Origin: Ornithodoros turicata
Lineage: Eukaryota > Arthropoda > Arachnida > Ixodida > Argasidae
Assembly: GCF_037126465.1 (NCBI RefSeq)
Contig: NC_088206.1
Location: forward strand, 14,798,702 to 14,862,701
Reading direction: 5' to 3'
DNA length: 64,000 nucleotides
This document shows positions 44,816 to 55,712 of this stretch, in pieces. A program made the position numbers and the translations under genes. The notes below the pieces were generated by a model, which saw only the letters and a program-made list of their open reading frames with translations, did no database searches and was not told the origin of the DNA. Within the stretch, counting starts at the first letter, position 1, and every line of letters starts with the position of its first letter.

Positions 44816-46184
44816 CGATGATTCCCCTTTTTTACTTTTTCCAATCAATCAATCGACTGCATTTATGTTTTGCGTATACTGAGCTTTCGAGCGAGGTTGA
44901 TTTATAATACGAGAAAAAAAGAACATTGTTTTTAGTCTGCAGTGGCTCTTTAAAACCATTTTCTGCTAGCGTTTCTTGCTATCAGAAACTCCACAATGTA
45001 CGTTCGAGCTGACGAAGCTACAACACTTTCTTGATACCGTTCCACGCGATATCTATGTACTCACAAAAGGCGCGGAGACGTCCTCGGTCGTAGCAGATTT
45101 TTTCTTTGTCCCTTGCACTGATACAGCGTGCAACGGGGCACAACACAAACAGGGCGCTAACAAGAGACGGCCCTATATAGCGTTCTGTGTGGGTGTGATT
45201 GTCAGTTAAAGGTCTGAGGTACCGTCACTTTCGGTTCGGAGAAACCGTGGGATGGCCAAACACGGAGGTCGCGACACTGGAAAACCTGCTTCCTGATTGC
45301 AGTTCCTTCTCAAGAGTGAAAGGCAAGGTGTTATTTTAGATATGTAGGACAAAGGTGGAGTGCACGTCTCCACTTTCGTTTTCTTTCTTTTTTTCATTCT
45401 CACCTGTTTTGCATACATGGACACGCACGCAAAGAGTAATTGACTTTATGAAGTATTAATAACATCAACGTCTTTTACGAACCCGCCTATAAAGGTATGT
45501 ACCCGTCGTACAAAGGTCGAATTAAAACTAAATAAACATAAAGCGAAGTGCGTCTTATCTTGCATCTGCGCTGAACACCCGCTTGCAATAAAATTTGGCG
45601 ACTAGGCAAATGGAGAGGAAAAGCCCACGAAAAAAAAGAAAAGGAATGGACCACTCAAGCATGACGGAATATTTTTTTTTCTTCCGTCGTTTATTTATTA
45701 TTATTATTTTAGGGCGGAACGAACATGTTGTTTCAAAAAAAGAAAAACAAAATTCACGCGTCTTCGTATGAACTGCCGATTTTATCGCGTTTTACTCTGT
45801 GTGTCATCTTTTTCTTACGGGCATTAAGAGGCGCAGTATGGAGTGATGTTAGAAATGAACGCCTTTCTACCACTCTTTTGGTGCCGTATACGTACGTATA
45901 TAACTGAGTATTTCTCAAGCGCGCTATTGCTGGAGTGTATCACTGTGCCTCAAAAACAAAAACAAAAAACTACTCTCGGGCTATATCGTCATACGTTGGG
46001 TATGATGCCCGAGGTATAGAGGGTATCGGGAACCTAAGTATGAGCAGAATTTTAGGGATATAGAATTTGAGTATAGAGATATATGCCCTTTGTATCTGCA
46101 ATTACAATACATGGCGATTCGAGGTCATAGGGTAACCATATGGTCGCACTAGTTGCATCCTACGCATGCTGCGTATTCATTAAT
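44816..46184. other. No gene seen
   Basis: Short frames only, with A/T-rich low-complexity tracts (45660-45720). No motif recognised. Confidence 0.5.
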
Positions 46185-47290
46185 TTTGACTAATTAACTT
46201 TTTAATTATGCAAGATGTAAGTTCTGCGCAATGACAACACCTGCTCCTTTTGGGGCGCTGGCGCCGTTGTCGCCCTCAGAAAAAAGATTGAGCTAATATA
46301 ACGCGAGGAAATGGCCCCGGAAATAAAGGCAGATTTGGTGATCACTTTTGTCGCTCGACCAGAAGCGCGCTTTCTCTCTTGCCCTTAAATGCGAGGGAGA
46401 AAAACGGCTACCACGGTGCTCCCTGTGTCAAGGACAGTGATAGGCAAATTATATCAAAACTGTTAAAGTAAAGTAGCAAGTACCTGCATCATTGGTACTA
46501 GAAGTACCTCGCAGATGTACCTCGCACTTAAAGTACTTTTTTATTGTACATTGTAGTTTGTATCGCTCGGCGTGTAGTACTCGAAAGCAAAGTACTTAAC
46601 AAAAGTACTTAACGTACTGCACAATTAAAATTTACTTAAAGTACAGTACACATACTGAGAAATGTACTTAAATTAGCACTTGGTACTTGAACAACTCCCC
46701 ATCACTGGTCGAGGAAATGGTTTAACGTGCACAAACAGAAGAAAAACAGAGGTAGTATCACGTGACATTTTTTTGAATGTCTCTGGTTATCGAGGAAAAA
46801 GTAGGAATCATGTGATCGTGCTTTAAAAAATCGCAATCGCAGCAGAAAGGAAAAAAGGGCATGTGATTCACTATTGCAAATCGACAGATAATAAAACAAA
46901 TGCCGGTTAAAGTTGTTATTTTCATGTGTCTATCACCTGCAGTAAACAAGCTTTATCGGTGTCAATACGGCAACTTGAAGTCGCAAGCTCATTGGCGTTG
47001 CTGTTGCTTCTGCTTGCGCCCACCATGAGCTCTTCTGTTTCTGCAGCATGAACCTTTTCTTCCTCGCGGCATAGAGCGCACTGTAGCAGATCGTTTTCTC
47101 AGTCACACTTAAGGGCGAGAGAGAAAGCGCGCTTCTGACGGAGCGACAAGAATGACCTCCAAATGTGCTTTTATTTCCGGGGTTATTTCCCCGCGCTACA
47201 TTCGCTGTATTCTTTTTTTGAAAAACAAGAGAAAGACATGTTGTGCATTGCGCCGAATTTAACAATTAAAAGTTAATTAGTAAAAATTAT
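46185..47290. repeat. Large inverted repeat (arms about 46185-46400 and 47100-47290)
   Basis: CTAATTAACTTTTTAATT faces AATTAAAAGTTAATTAG, and GAAGCGCGCTTTCTCTC faces GAGAGAAAGCGCGCTTC. AAATAAAG/CTTTTATTTCCGGGG segments also pair. It is probably an old foldback element with a later hAT insertion. Its outer ends are not defined. Confidence 0.75.
46435..46707. mobile_element. hAT-like MITE with 8-bp duplication, nested in an inverted repeat
   Basis: It starts CAGTGATAGGCAA and ends CCCCATCACTG. Flanks are GTCAAGGA (46427-46434) and GTCGAGGA (46708-46715), differing by one base. The interior has many TACTTAAAGTAC-like repeats. It sits between the arms of the repeat at 46185-47290. Confidence 0.85.
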
Positions 47291-47434
47291 GGAACTGAAA
47301 GTCCCAGGAGGTTGCTAGCGAGACAATAAGGTGACCGACTTGACCTGGAATATATCACCATTTATTCTAACTGAAAGAAAAAGGCATTTCCCCATTTTGT
47401 CAAATTACGTACATAGTTACGGTCTCCCTGTATA

Positions 47435-48266
47435 CAGGGTGTTTCACGAAAAATGAGCCAAAGTTAAAAAAAAAAAAACGGTTCATCGCACACCAAAAAG
47501 ACGGACTCCATAGCGTTACCAACCGTGTTAGGATACTCAAACTACTTTTGTTTTGTAATTAAATAATTAATTAAGCGAAATTAATTTGTCAGTTTTTTTT
47601 TAAATCATAAAGATTAGAGCCAAAATGTCAATGACAAAGTTGTGGCGGGCGATACAACGACACAAAACCCGATTGCAACTACCTCTACCGGATACTTGTT
47701 TTTCTTTTTCTTTTTTTTTACGCTCCAAAGGTTAGCTTTCGGGTTTGCAAAAAACCGATGCGGGACCTGTCGCACTCCTCTTCCTTATAACATCGCACCA
47801 CCACCACCACCACCACCTGTCGCAGGCGCGCGAGGAGTCAATGTGAAGCCAAAATGCCAATGAGAACTGTGATTAATCCTCGTTCAATAACAGGACGCTA
47901 GACAGCGCTGTGATCTGGCGCTCCTCGCGCGTCTGCGACAGGTCCCGCGTCGGTTTTTTGCAAACCCGAAAGCTAGCCTTTGGAGCCGGAAAAAAAAAAA
48001 GGATTTCTTTAGAAGTACAAAGTTGCAATCGACGGGTTTCGTGTCGTTGTATCGCCCGCTACAACTTTCTCACTGACATTCTGGCTCTAATCCTTATAAT
48101 TAAAAAAACGACTAATTCATTCCACATAATTATTTAATTAATTACAAAACAAAAATAGTTTGAGTATCATCAGACGATTGGTAACACCATGCAGTCCGTC
48201 TTTTTTGTGTGCGATGAACCTTTTTTTTTTTTTAAAGCTTTGGCTCATTTTTCGTGTAGCACCCTT
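47435..48266. mobile_element. Foldback element, CAGGGTG terminus, 832 bp
   Basis: It starts CAGGGTGTTTCACGAAAAAT after TA; the other end is ATTTTTCGTGTAGCACCCTT before TA. The arms of about 300 bases pair with few differences, for example TTGCAAAAAACCGATGCGGG with CCCGCGTCGGTTTTTTGCAA. There is a (CCA)n run near 47800. No coding sequence is present. Confidence 0.9.
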
Positions 48267-50404
48267 TATATATGTGTACATAAAAGGGTGAACTCAAAAA
48301 CGAAGAAAGAAGGAAAGAAAAAAACGAAACCAAAAAGTGTGTAAGAAAACGACATTCATGACATCACTCATCTTTGCTGCCAGTACAGAACACACCGACA
48401 ATGTTGCAATGGAGGGAATGTTTTTGTTTGTTCGTTCGTTTGTTTGTTTTTTCTTCTTTTTCATCTGCACGTGAACGATAATTGGTGCCCTTGACAACTA
48501 GAAAAGGAGAGGCCGGCACTTCCGGATGACGTAAGGTTTTAATTCTGCTGGCTCCCCCTTTAACTCAGGGACCTGCCCTCGACCTGTTTAGATACGCCAT
48601 CTTAATGATCACATATTTGAAGAGGATGAGTGGCCATGCAAAGTGGCTACGAGACCTTGAGCGGTGGCAGCAGGATGCATTGTAGGTGTATAAGACATTT
48701 ACGGAATATGGGTGTAGCTTCTTTCTTCCGTGTCGAAGTTGAGTCATTATGACAGCTGACTGACTTAGAAAATACGTGCAGTGTTTTTATTTATTTCTAT
48801 TTATTTACTATGAATACCCTGCAGCGCCGCTTGGCATTATAGCAGGGGAATGGGACATCCACAAGGCTCACAAGTATCACAGCATAGCACCGCACAGCAC
48901 ATCAAAACGACACGCATTGAAAAAAGAAAAAAGAAAAGGAAAAACGAAAAAAAAAAAGAACAAAGAGAGAAAAAAAGCATAAGAATACTATTAATCACCG
49001 GAACCTCATCTCTCAACTGCGATGAGAAGTAAAGTGACAAAATGCATGAGAAGTTTAGATAGTTTAGATTAGATAGTTTAACCAAATAACTTACCAGATT
49101 ACCTCTGGCAATGGGCTAGACAGTATCGGCCCTGGCGATGAAACTCCCCACCATCATCAAAATAAAGTTGTTGTTGTTGTTATGCAGCTCCTGTCGAATA
49201 ACCAGCGACACAAAACGGCGAAACTTTCAGCGCTCATTAAAATATAGGATGATCTGACGAAGGCTATCGATAGCAGTATAAATGTGGCTATATATAGACG
49301 CAACCGTAAGTGTACCCATTCGCGGTTCGCAATGCCTCTCTGCGATGAAGATTTAAATTTGAAACCGCTAGTGGAGAAATGGTGTCCGAAACGTCTCACC
49401 GGACTCTTATGGGAATCATACTAGGTATCAATTTTACTAAGCTACAATTTTAATTATTCAGAAGCGACGTGGTGGTGATGTACTGCGCAGACAGCAGACG
49501 ACACCATCGGCCCTGTCGTCTGCTACGGGTGCCGTCTGCATGATGTTGCGCGCTCGACGTTCTGCTCGTTTTGAATACACGGTAATACACGTGTCACGTG
49601 CACATTACACCTAATATTCGTGATTGCAGACCTGGAGAACGTCGCCTTTGGTCTCTCTTTCCACTCTGAACGTCATGCGTCATATGGCTACAAGGAGGAT
49701 TACGTGAGCTCTTTGCTTGAAGAGCGGCAGCCTACGTAAACTATGCAACCCAGTCACGAGGGCTTGGGGAAATCCGTAGAAAACATTGGTGTTCACTTAT
49801 GAAACGCCATGGCCACCTTACTCCACGCACGTCTGTTCAAACAGGGGCGATAATCACAATGACACGTTCGGACACGATAATGACTCCCGTCATGTGCTAC
49901 CCGATAGCAAACTTGAGAAATTTTATCACATATAGGTGCGGGGGTAAGGTTATTCCGGAGCATACTAGGTTGACGAACACGTAAGGAAGACACTTTGGCT
50001 TTACTTTTCATACTTTACTTTACTTTATAGCTTGAATTTTCACACTGACACAACGTGTATGTGGAAAGGGGAACAAAACGCAAGCTCCCGGCGATAGTTA
50101 ACCACGTGGTTCTATAGGTAATCACGCTCCTCGCAGGGATCAGCCAAATGGAAAGTTCACTGATACATTTTTCGTTTCCGACTCTAGTGATTAGGAATGC
50201 TTCATATATGTTCCTTTCTGATATGGATTCAAAGCTTCCTCTTATCTTGGACTGCATGAACATCAGGGACTACCATAGTTTACGGGAGTCTATACCATAT
50301 CGGGTACAGTGCCAGGAAATCTGGCAGCGCATTATCGCGCACCCGGAAGTTCCATGCAATACAAGATGAAGGGAAGCCTTGCATCCAGATCAGAAAGGGA
50401 TATA
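48267..50404. other. No gene seen
   Basis: Contains A-rich tracts (48920-48975), the retrotransposon tail at 49112 and an isolated CTGACGA-hairpin at 49255 that lacks the GAAA of a hammerhead. No coding motif. Confidence 0.5.
49112..49181 (+). mobile_element. Non-LTR retrotransposon 3' end, tail only
   Basis: About 70 bases share CCTGGCGATGAAACTCC with the fragment at 43897-44208, followed by AAAATAAAG and a (TTG)n tail. AATAAA plus a short tandem tail marks the 3' end of a non-LTR insertion truncated to its last bases. Confidence 0.65.
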
Positions 50405-51272
50405 CAGGGTGTCCCAGAAAACGTGTCATTCAATTATAATAAAAAAACTACACCACCTAGAATCATGCGGGCAACGGCATCTGTTTTTACTAGGTTTTTG
50501 CCACCTACTGATGTGAAGGTCGTGTTACGTAAGGTTAATTATGTAAATTTTTGCGAACTGAAGTCCGAAAGTTGCCAAGTAAAGGTCACTTTTTTACTTC
50601 ACCAATGTGAAGAGCGTGTCTAATGTATTCAAACTAATGATAATTGACAGGGATATTCAGGGGTTATCCCATGAGAAAAAATAGCCGAACATCATGCTCC
50701 ATGAAGCAAGCGCGCGACAAATTTTTCAGCGCAATCCTTGTTAGTCCGACAAAAGGAGGTTGGAAACCCAGCCCACACCTGCAACGTAGAAAGAGATAAC
50801 ACAGGTATGGCTTATCGCATCCGACTTTCGTTGAAATCGCACTTACCCTCTCCCAATTTCAGGAACTGTCACTTTTTCTACTATCACTCTGTGGGCTGGG
50901 TTTGGAACCTCCTTTCGTCGGACAGCAAGCGATTGCGTTCAAAAAGTCGTCGCGCGTTATGGTTCTGCGCTACGAAAAGCATGATGTTCGGCTATTTTTT
51001 CCGATGGCATAGCTTGCGAATATCACTGTCAATTATCATGAACTTGAGTGAATTCGACACGCTCTTCATATTGGTGGGGTAAAAAAGTTACCTTTACTTG
51101 CAAATTTCCGAGTTCAGTTCGCAAATATTTACAAAATTAAACTTACGATACATGACATTCACATGAGGAGTTGGCAAAAACCTAGTAAGAACAAATGCCG
51201 TTGACCGCATGATTTTAGGTGGCGTAGTTTTTTTTTATTATAATTCAATGACACGTTTTCTGGGACACCCTG
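50405..51272. mobile_element. Foldback element, CAGGGTG terminus, 868 bp
   Basis: It starts CAGGGTGTCCCAGAAAACG and ends CGTTTTCTGGGACACCCTG, with TA flanks. Arms of about 380 bases pair across the centre (GCCCACACCTG faces TGTGGGC near 50780/50890). No ORF of interest is present. Related interior sequence (GCGGGCA, then TTGCCAAGT) recurs near 28215-28340 and 19500-19740. Confidence 0.92.
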
Positions 51273-51289
51273 TATATGAGGCGTTCTTA

Positions 51290-51437
51290 CAGCGGATTCG
51301 GCGTGGGCATTTCCTTGTTGCTTTCTTCGCCAGATTCTGAGCGATTGCGTTCTGTTGGGTCAAAACGTGACAACCGCTTGTATTTAGCCCCGCCTCCCAC
51401 CATCTATTGGATGGAAATAAAATTGAATTGAATTGAA
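51290..51437 (+). mobile_element. Probable non-LTR retrotransposon 3' end with AATTG-type tail
   Basis: The segment ends GGATGGAAATAAAATTG followed by three AATTG units. The AATAAA placed directly before a short tandem tail is the signature of a 5'-truncated non-LTR copy. No coding motif is certain. Confidence 0.45.
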
Positions 51438-51811
51438 TATTCTCGTGGCGCCTTCCTAGCGGTAGGAATTCGCCGTCTAGTACCTTTTCGCACGGCGTCG
51501 ATACAGCCGAGCAGCGGGTGGCCCCCACTATATCCGGTGTCGTCACATCCCCCACGGCGAACCGGAACACGTGCGACCGCAATGCCCCTAACGTGACCTA
51601 AGCAACTAAAACCGCTAGGTTCTGGGCTTCAATAGACGACCCTCTGATTAACAACATGTGACGTCACGAGAAGACTGGTTCGAGGTTATACTCTGCTGTG
51701 GCAGTGCCTCATCTATTACTCAATGCCTGTCCATTTGCAGATGCGCCGAGTCGCTTCCCTTTCCCGCGGAGGCACGTAGAGGGCGCCACTTCCCTATACC
51801 CCTCAGTGCCG

Positions 51812-52650
51812 TGTATGCCAAAGGGAGTCTGGCCATTAGGAGAAGCCTAAAAAAGAGGCTCGACCTGTCAATCAAATTGAGCGTTTTTCATTGGCTACTG
51901 TTTTCTATGCGGGCCGCCATGACACCAAAATTTTCCCGAAAATGGCGGCGTAGCTTGGAACGGCGAAGCGAGGATTTCATGACAATTTTTTTCACAAATC
52001 ACGTAAATTTTATTCCGTAAGTGTACATTGTGTTGTAATTATCTTGCAAATCACCTTTAAATTACGCTCCAGTGTCGATGTTTACCTGGAAATAATGTTT
52101 CGTCGTCCTTGTTAGGCCTAGTAACGACAGCGATCACAGGCAAATAGTAAGAAAAACGCTACGGATGGCCAAAAATTTGCATTTGATGACATTACCCATA
52201 TACACACCTTTGCCCGTTCTTGATTCAATCTTGTTATACTTCATAGTTAAAATACGTATAATACCGGCAGTCTGTTCCAAGTAGCGGTTCTACCGGCCAA
52301 TCGGTTCTGCTAGCAAGCACTTCTGCTTCTGCTACTTCTGCCCTTCTGCTATTCTGCGTCTTCCCGACATGCCCCTCTCCATCCAGATGGCGCCGTTAAA
52401 AGTGGACGCAAAATCCATTATGTTGCTAGGTCGTCAGGGAATATCCTATTCAATCTAATCCAATCCAGTTTCCCGAAAATGTCGGCACCCAGTGAATCAC
52501 GGTAAAGTGTAGCGTGGATAGCCTGGGATTAATAGCGAACTGTATTTTGGCTCGTGATTGGCCAGAGAGCTCAAAAAGTGGGTGGAGCTCCAGGTATAGG
52601 CATGTTCCATTAATGGCCAGACTCCCTTTGGCATACACGGCTCTGATACC
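51812..52650. repeat. Two inverted copies of a dispersed repeat
   Basis: GTGTATGCCAAAGGGAGTCT at 51812 is mirrored by AGACTCCCTTTGGCATACAC near 52619-52638, each followed by GGCCATTA in its own orientation. Both also have a TTCCCGAAAATG segment about 130-160 bases away. About 600 bases between them look unique. Confidence 0.65.
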
Positions 52651-52714
52651 CCTTGTCGTCTGCTATGCGCGCTTGTCTGATTTCGATAAGCGCGGTTTCG
52701 AACGTTTCGAAAAA

Positions 52715-52953
52715 TGCGGTACTGCGTACAGCCTTCTGCCATTTTTTTTTACTTCTGGGACCAAGAAAAAGGAGCAAGGCGTATCGTTTCATGAGGTGCC
52801 TGCGGATCTCGCGTTACGAAAGAAGTGGTAGAAAGTGATAGCGAGGAAAGATTGGGAGCCGAACACTACTTCCAACTGTTCCGTTGTGTGCAGCAAGCAC
52901 TTCCTTGCGAGTGATTACAAAGAAGACATCAAAACACGAACATGTGCAGCAGG
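52715..52953 (+). pseudogene. Degenerate THAP-domain exon
   Basis: The frame starting at TGC 52715 reads CGTAYSLLPFF, then SFHEVPADLALRKKW, an in-frame TAG (52829-52831), KVIARKDWEPN and SVVCSKHFLASDYKED. THAP hallmarks are present: an FHxxP start, the conserved Trp after RKK, and the C-x2-H of the zinc site. The second Cys of the N-terminal pair is Ser, and the conserved AVPxxF end is missing; a GTGACG donor-like site follows at 52954. THAP domains occur in DNA-binding host proteins and P-element-type transposases. With a stop and a lost zinc ligand it looks like a dead copy of either. Confidence 0.7.
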
Positions 52954-53374
52954 TGACGTCAGCGCGCGTCAGACCTGGGTTTAGGGTAGTTGCGCCGTCA
53001 AACGAGAGAACGTGAACTAATACGCATGCGCAGTACGGCATCTCTGACCAAATGGAGAGGCATTGAGTAATAGAGGAGGCGCTGGCTGTGGTGGGCGAGA
53101 AGCGGGAAGAACGCGTCGGCTGATAGGCAGATGAGGGCAGATAGTGCCTACCAGCATGCTTTGCGCGGTGGCGTTACGTAATCAATGACGTAGGTGCTCA
53201 GATCGTCTATATATTTTCCAGGCATCGTTTCGACTGCTGAGCTCCACCGTTTCAATCTTGGTTTTTGTGTACCTGCGCTCGGTGTCCGCTTGACCCAGGT
53301 TCATCTCCGTTAACATCTTTCACCACACTGGTATTAAACCCGTTTACGAATTATTTCTGTGTCGCAATTCCTGG

Positions 53375-53614
53375 GGGCTTAATCGCTTCATCGTCGTTAC
53401 GGTCGTTACAAGCTAACGAGTGGCGGGAAATTCAAAAAGGCAGGCGGGAAATTTAAAAAGGTGGGCACGTGATAAAACAAGTGCACGGCGCTCTTTGCGC
53501 GATACGTGAAGGCCGTGGTACACGTCACGCGCAGTGTGTCACGTGCCCACCTTTTTGAATTTCCCGCCACACGTTAGCTTGTAAAGACCGTAACGACGAT
53601 GAAGCGATTAAGCC
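53375..53614. mobile_element. Foldback element with 40-bp near-perfect outer arms
   Basis: GCTTAATCGCTTCATCGTCG at the left pairs with CGACGATGAAGCGATTAAGC at the right, then GTTACAAGCTAACG faces CGTTAGCTTGTAAAGAC. Inside, GAAATTTAAAAAGGTGGGC faces GCCCACCTTTTTGAATTTC. Its class is unclear. Confidence 0.75.
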
Positions 53615-54002
53615 CGGTCGTGTCATGCTAGTACCTCGTCCCAACCTTCAGTGATGGTCGCTTTGACCGACCACCCCATGTAATAACATCACAGCACCTT
53701 CCTTAAGTGTTTGTCTGTGATGCATGCTCCGGAAACAGATGTCATTTATAAATAGCCCATATCGCCGTTCACATGCTACAGGGACCGAGACGAGGAGCGA
53801 TATCATCTCCCGCGCGTTCCTCTCAGCTAATAAACAACTACTGTTACTACATCTTGTAGTCATATCTATGTTCTGGACGGAAAAAAATAATATTTAGTGT
53901 GACTTCCGCGACGTCTTCCGCCTGCACGATGCGGGGATTGCTTCACAGCACCGCAATGATGGGTCCGTGGGCTTACATTTTATCAACCCTAATGTTTTTT
54001 AA

Positions 54003-55705
54003 AGGGGCACTAACGTGCGGAATAAACAGAGTAAAAGATGCCGTTACCTTGACACTAATACAAAAGGAACAGGATTCGTCGGTTGCGTCGTCCGTGATTT
54101 GTGAGCGAAAGAATCGACAGTTCAACACACGGCTCATTGCACGCAACGTCTCTCGCAAAAGGTGACCCACCCTGTACCAGCTTCAATGTGGCCGCAACAT
54201 ATCGTTCTACCTGTATAGGATGCGACTACATACAGGGTCTGCAGGTAGCCGCATCCTTCGGAAAGGTGTGCTGGTGCGCTAACCTCTGAGTCAAATGAAA
54301 TTCCCTGACGTTACGTGATTTCCCAAGCACAATAGGGTCCCCTAATGATGTCATAATAACGAAGGTACTGTAATGCAGTAGACAAGCTGTTAATATTGGG
54401 AGCGGCATTTGAAAGTTTATTCTGAAAGAAATTTTATGTGCGACAGAAAATTAGGAATATTTTTAGCCACGGTTGAAGCTGCGGTGAAAAGACGCGGGGC
54501 GACGCCTGCTGGCAAACAACCGCCCATTCGTCGAGCAACAGTGTTACATGTCCCCAACATTCTATCGGCTAAGTCATGGGCTAAGTAGCCAGCTTCTTGA
54601 ACTTTATTTGAAAAGTTTATTCAAACGAGATAGTTCCTGACATATATTATCTCAAAATGCAAGAACATTGGTACATCGTGGAAATGAGTAACACAACTGT
54701 CAGCAGAATCACCATGAGAGTCACCTACGCAAAGATGCAGCGAGCCGGCGTGGTGACGGTAGGGGTCCACAGATGGCGCTGTACACTCCCACTGTTGTTG
54801 GGATGTTTATGTTCGACGCCCTACATAGCGGGAACCACTGAGTTCGTGTCGGGTCTTAGACACAGGGTCGCCCGTAATATTAAATCTGAATTTTCTAAAA
54901 CAACTACGAGGAGGATTTGAATGAAATTTGTGGGGTTCCCCCCCTTTTTTTTTCATCTATCCATCATCACCGAAATTTGTGGCGTTTGTATACTGAGCAC
55001 CCAGGCTGTCATATGCGCCAGCAGTATAAAATTATATGCCCGCTGCTTTACAGTACCTTTAATCTATATAAAAACAGCGGCGCGCTATAGACCTCTCCCT
55101 GTTTGTAAACAAATGACGTCATAGTGTTCCACAGCGCCACCAATTTGGTAGAGTTGAACTACGCTCGAAGCTATAGGGGCGAACAAGGTCGCGCCCGAAA
55201 ACCAGGATCTTGAGGGGATTACGATGGTCTCTGAAAGGGACGCGACCTTCGGTCCTACTTTTCTTTCAATAGGCGGCAGCGAACACGTGCCCATTCGTGG
55301 AACCCAGCCCTCCAGCCCTCCCATTCCGGTTTGTTTCGGTTTCAGTCTGTCTACCGACGTCACGCTGACGTTTCTCAGGTAGAGATCTATTGCTGCAAAC
55401 GTGGAAAGCGCTCCTCGACGTGTACTGCGTGCTGTATAGCCCTTCACTCGATCTCCAGGCGGTTTTGCTGTCCCTCGCGTAATTCAAGCGCGTCTACGAT
55501 GTCGATCCTGTACACCAAAGAACTATACATCATATGGAGCTGTAAACATCAGCAAATCCCTTCATTGGCCATTTATGCAAAACTCTTCTCCTTTAAACTT
55601 ATGCCCGATTTCACCAACAACGGAATCAAGTACGAAACAAGTACGAAATTAACGTAGCATGTAACGTAATTTGAAGTGAACTCGTTTGTGCATTTTAGTG
55701 CCCCT
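54003..55705. mobile_element. Possible TTAA-flanked DNA element
   Basis: AGGGGCACTAA after TTAA (53999-54002) is matched by TTAGTGCCCCT before TTAA (55706-55709): an 11-bp perfect inverted end with TTAA duplication, as in Kolobok or piggyBac-type elements. The 1.7-kb interior holds other repeats and no recognisable transposase, so the two ends could belong to different copies. Confidence 0.4.
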
Positions 55706-55712
55706 TTAAGGG

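Noticed and set aside
49255..49290. CTGACGA followed by GGCTATCGATAGC hairpin
   Set aside because: It looks like the first half of a hammerhead, but the required GAAA does not follow. A GAAACGTC lies about 120 bases away, too far to be part of the same motif.
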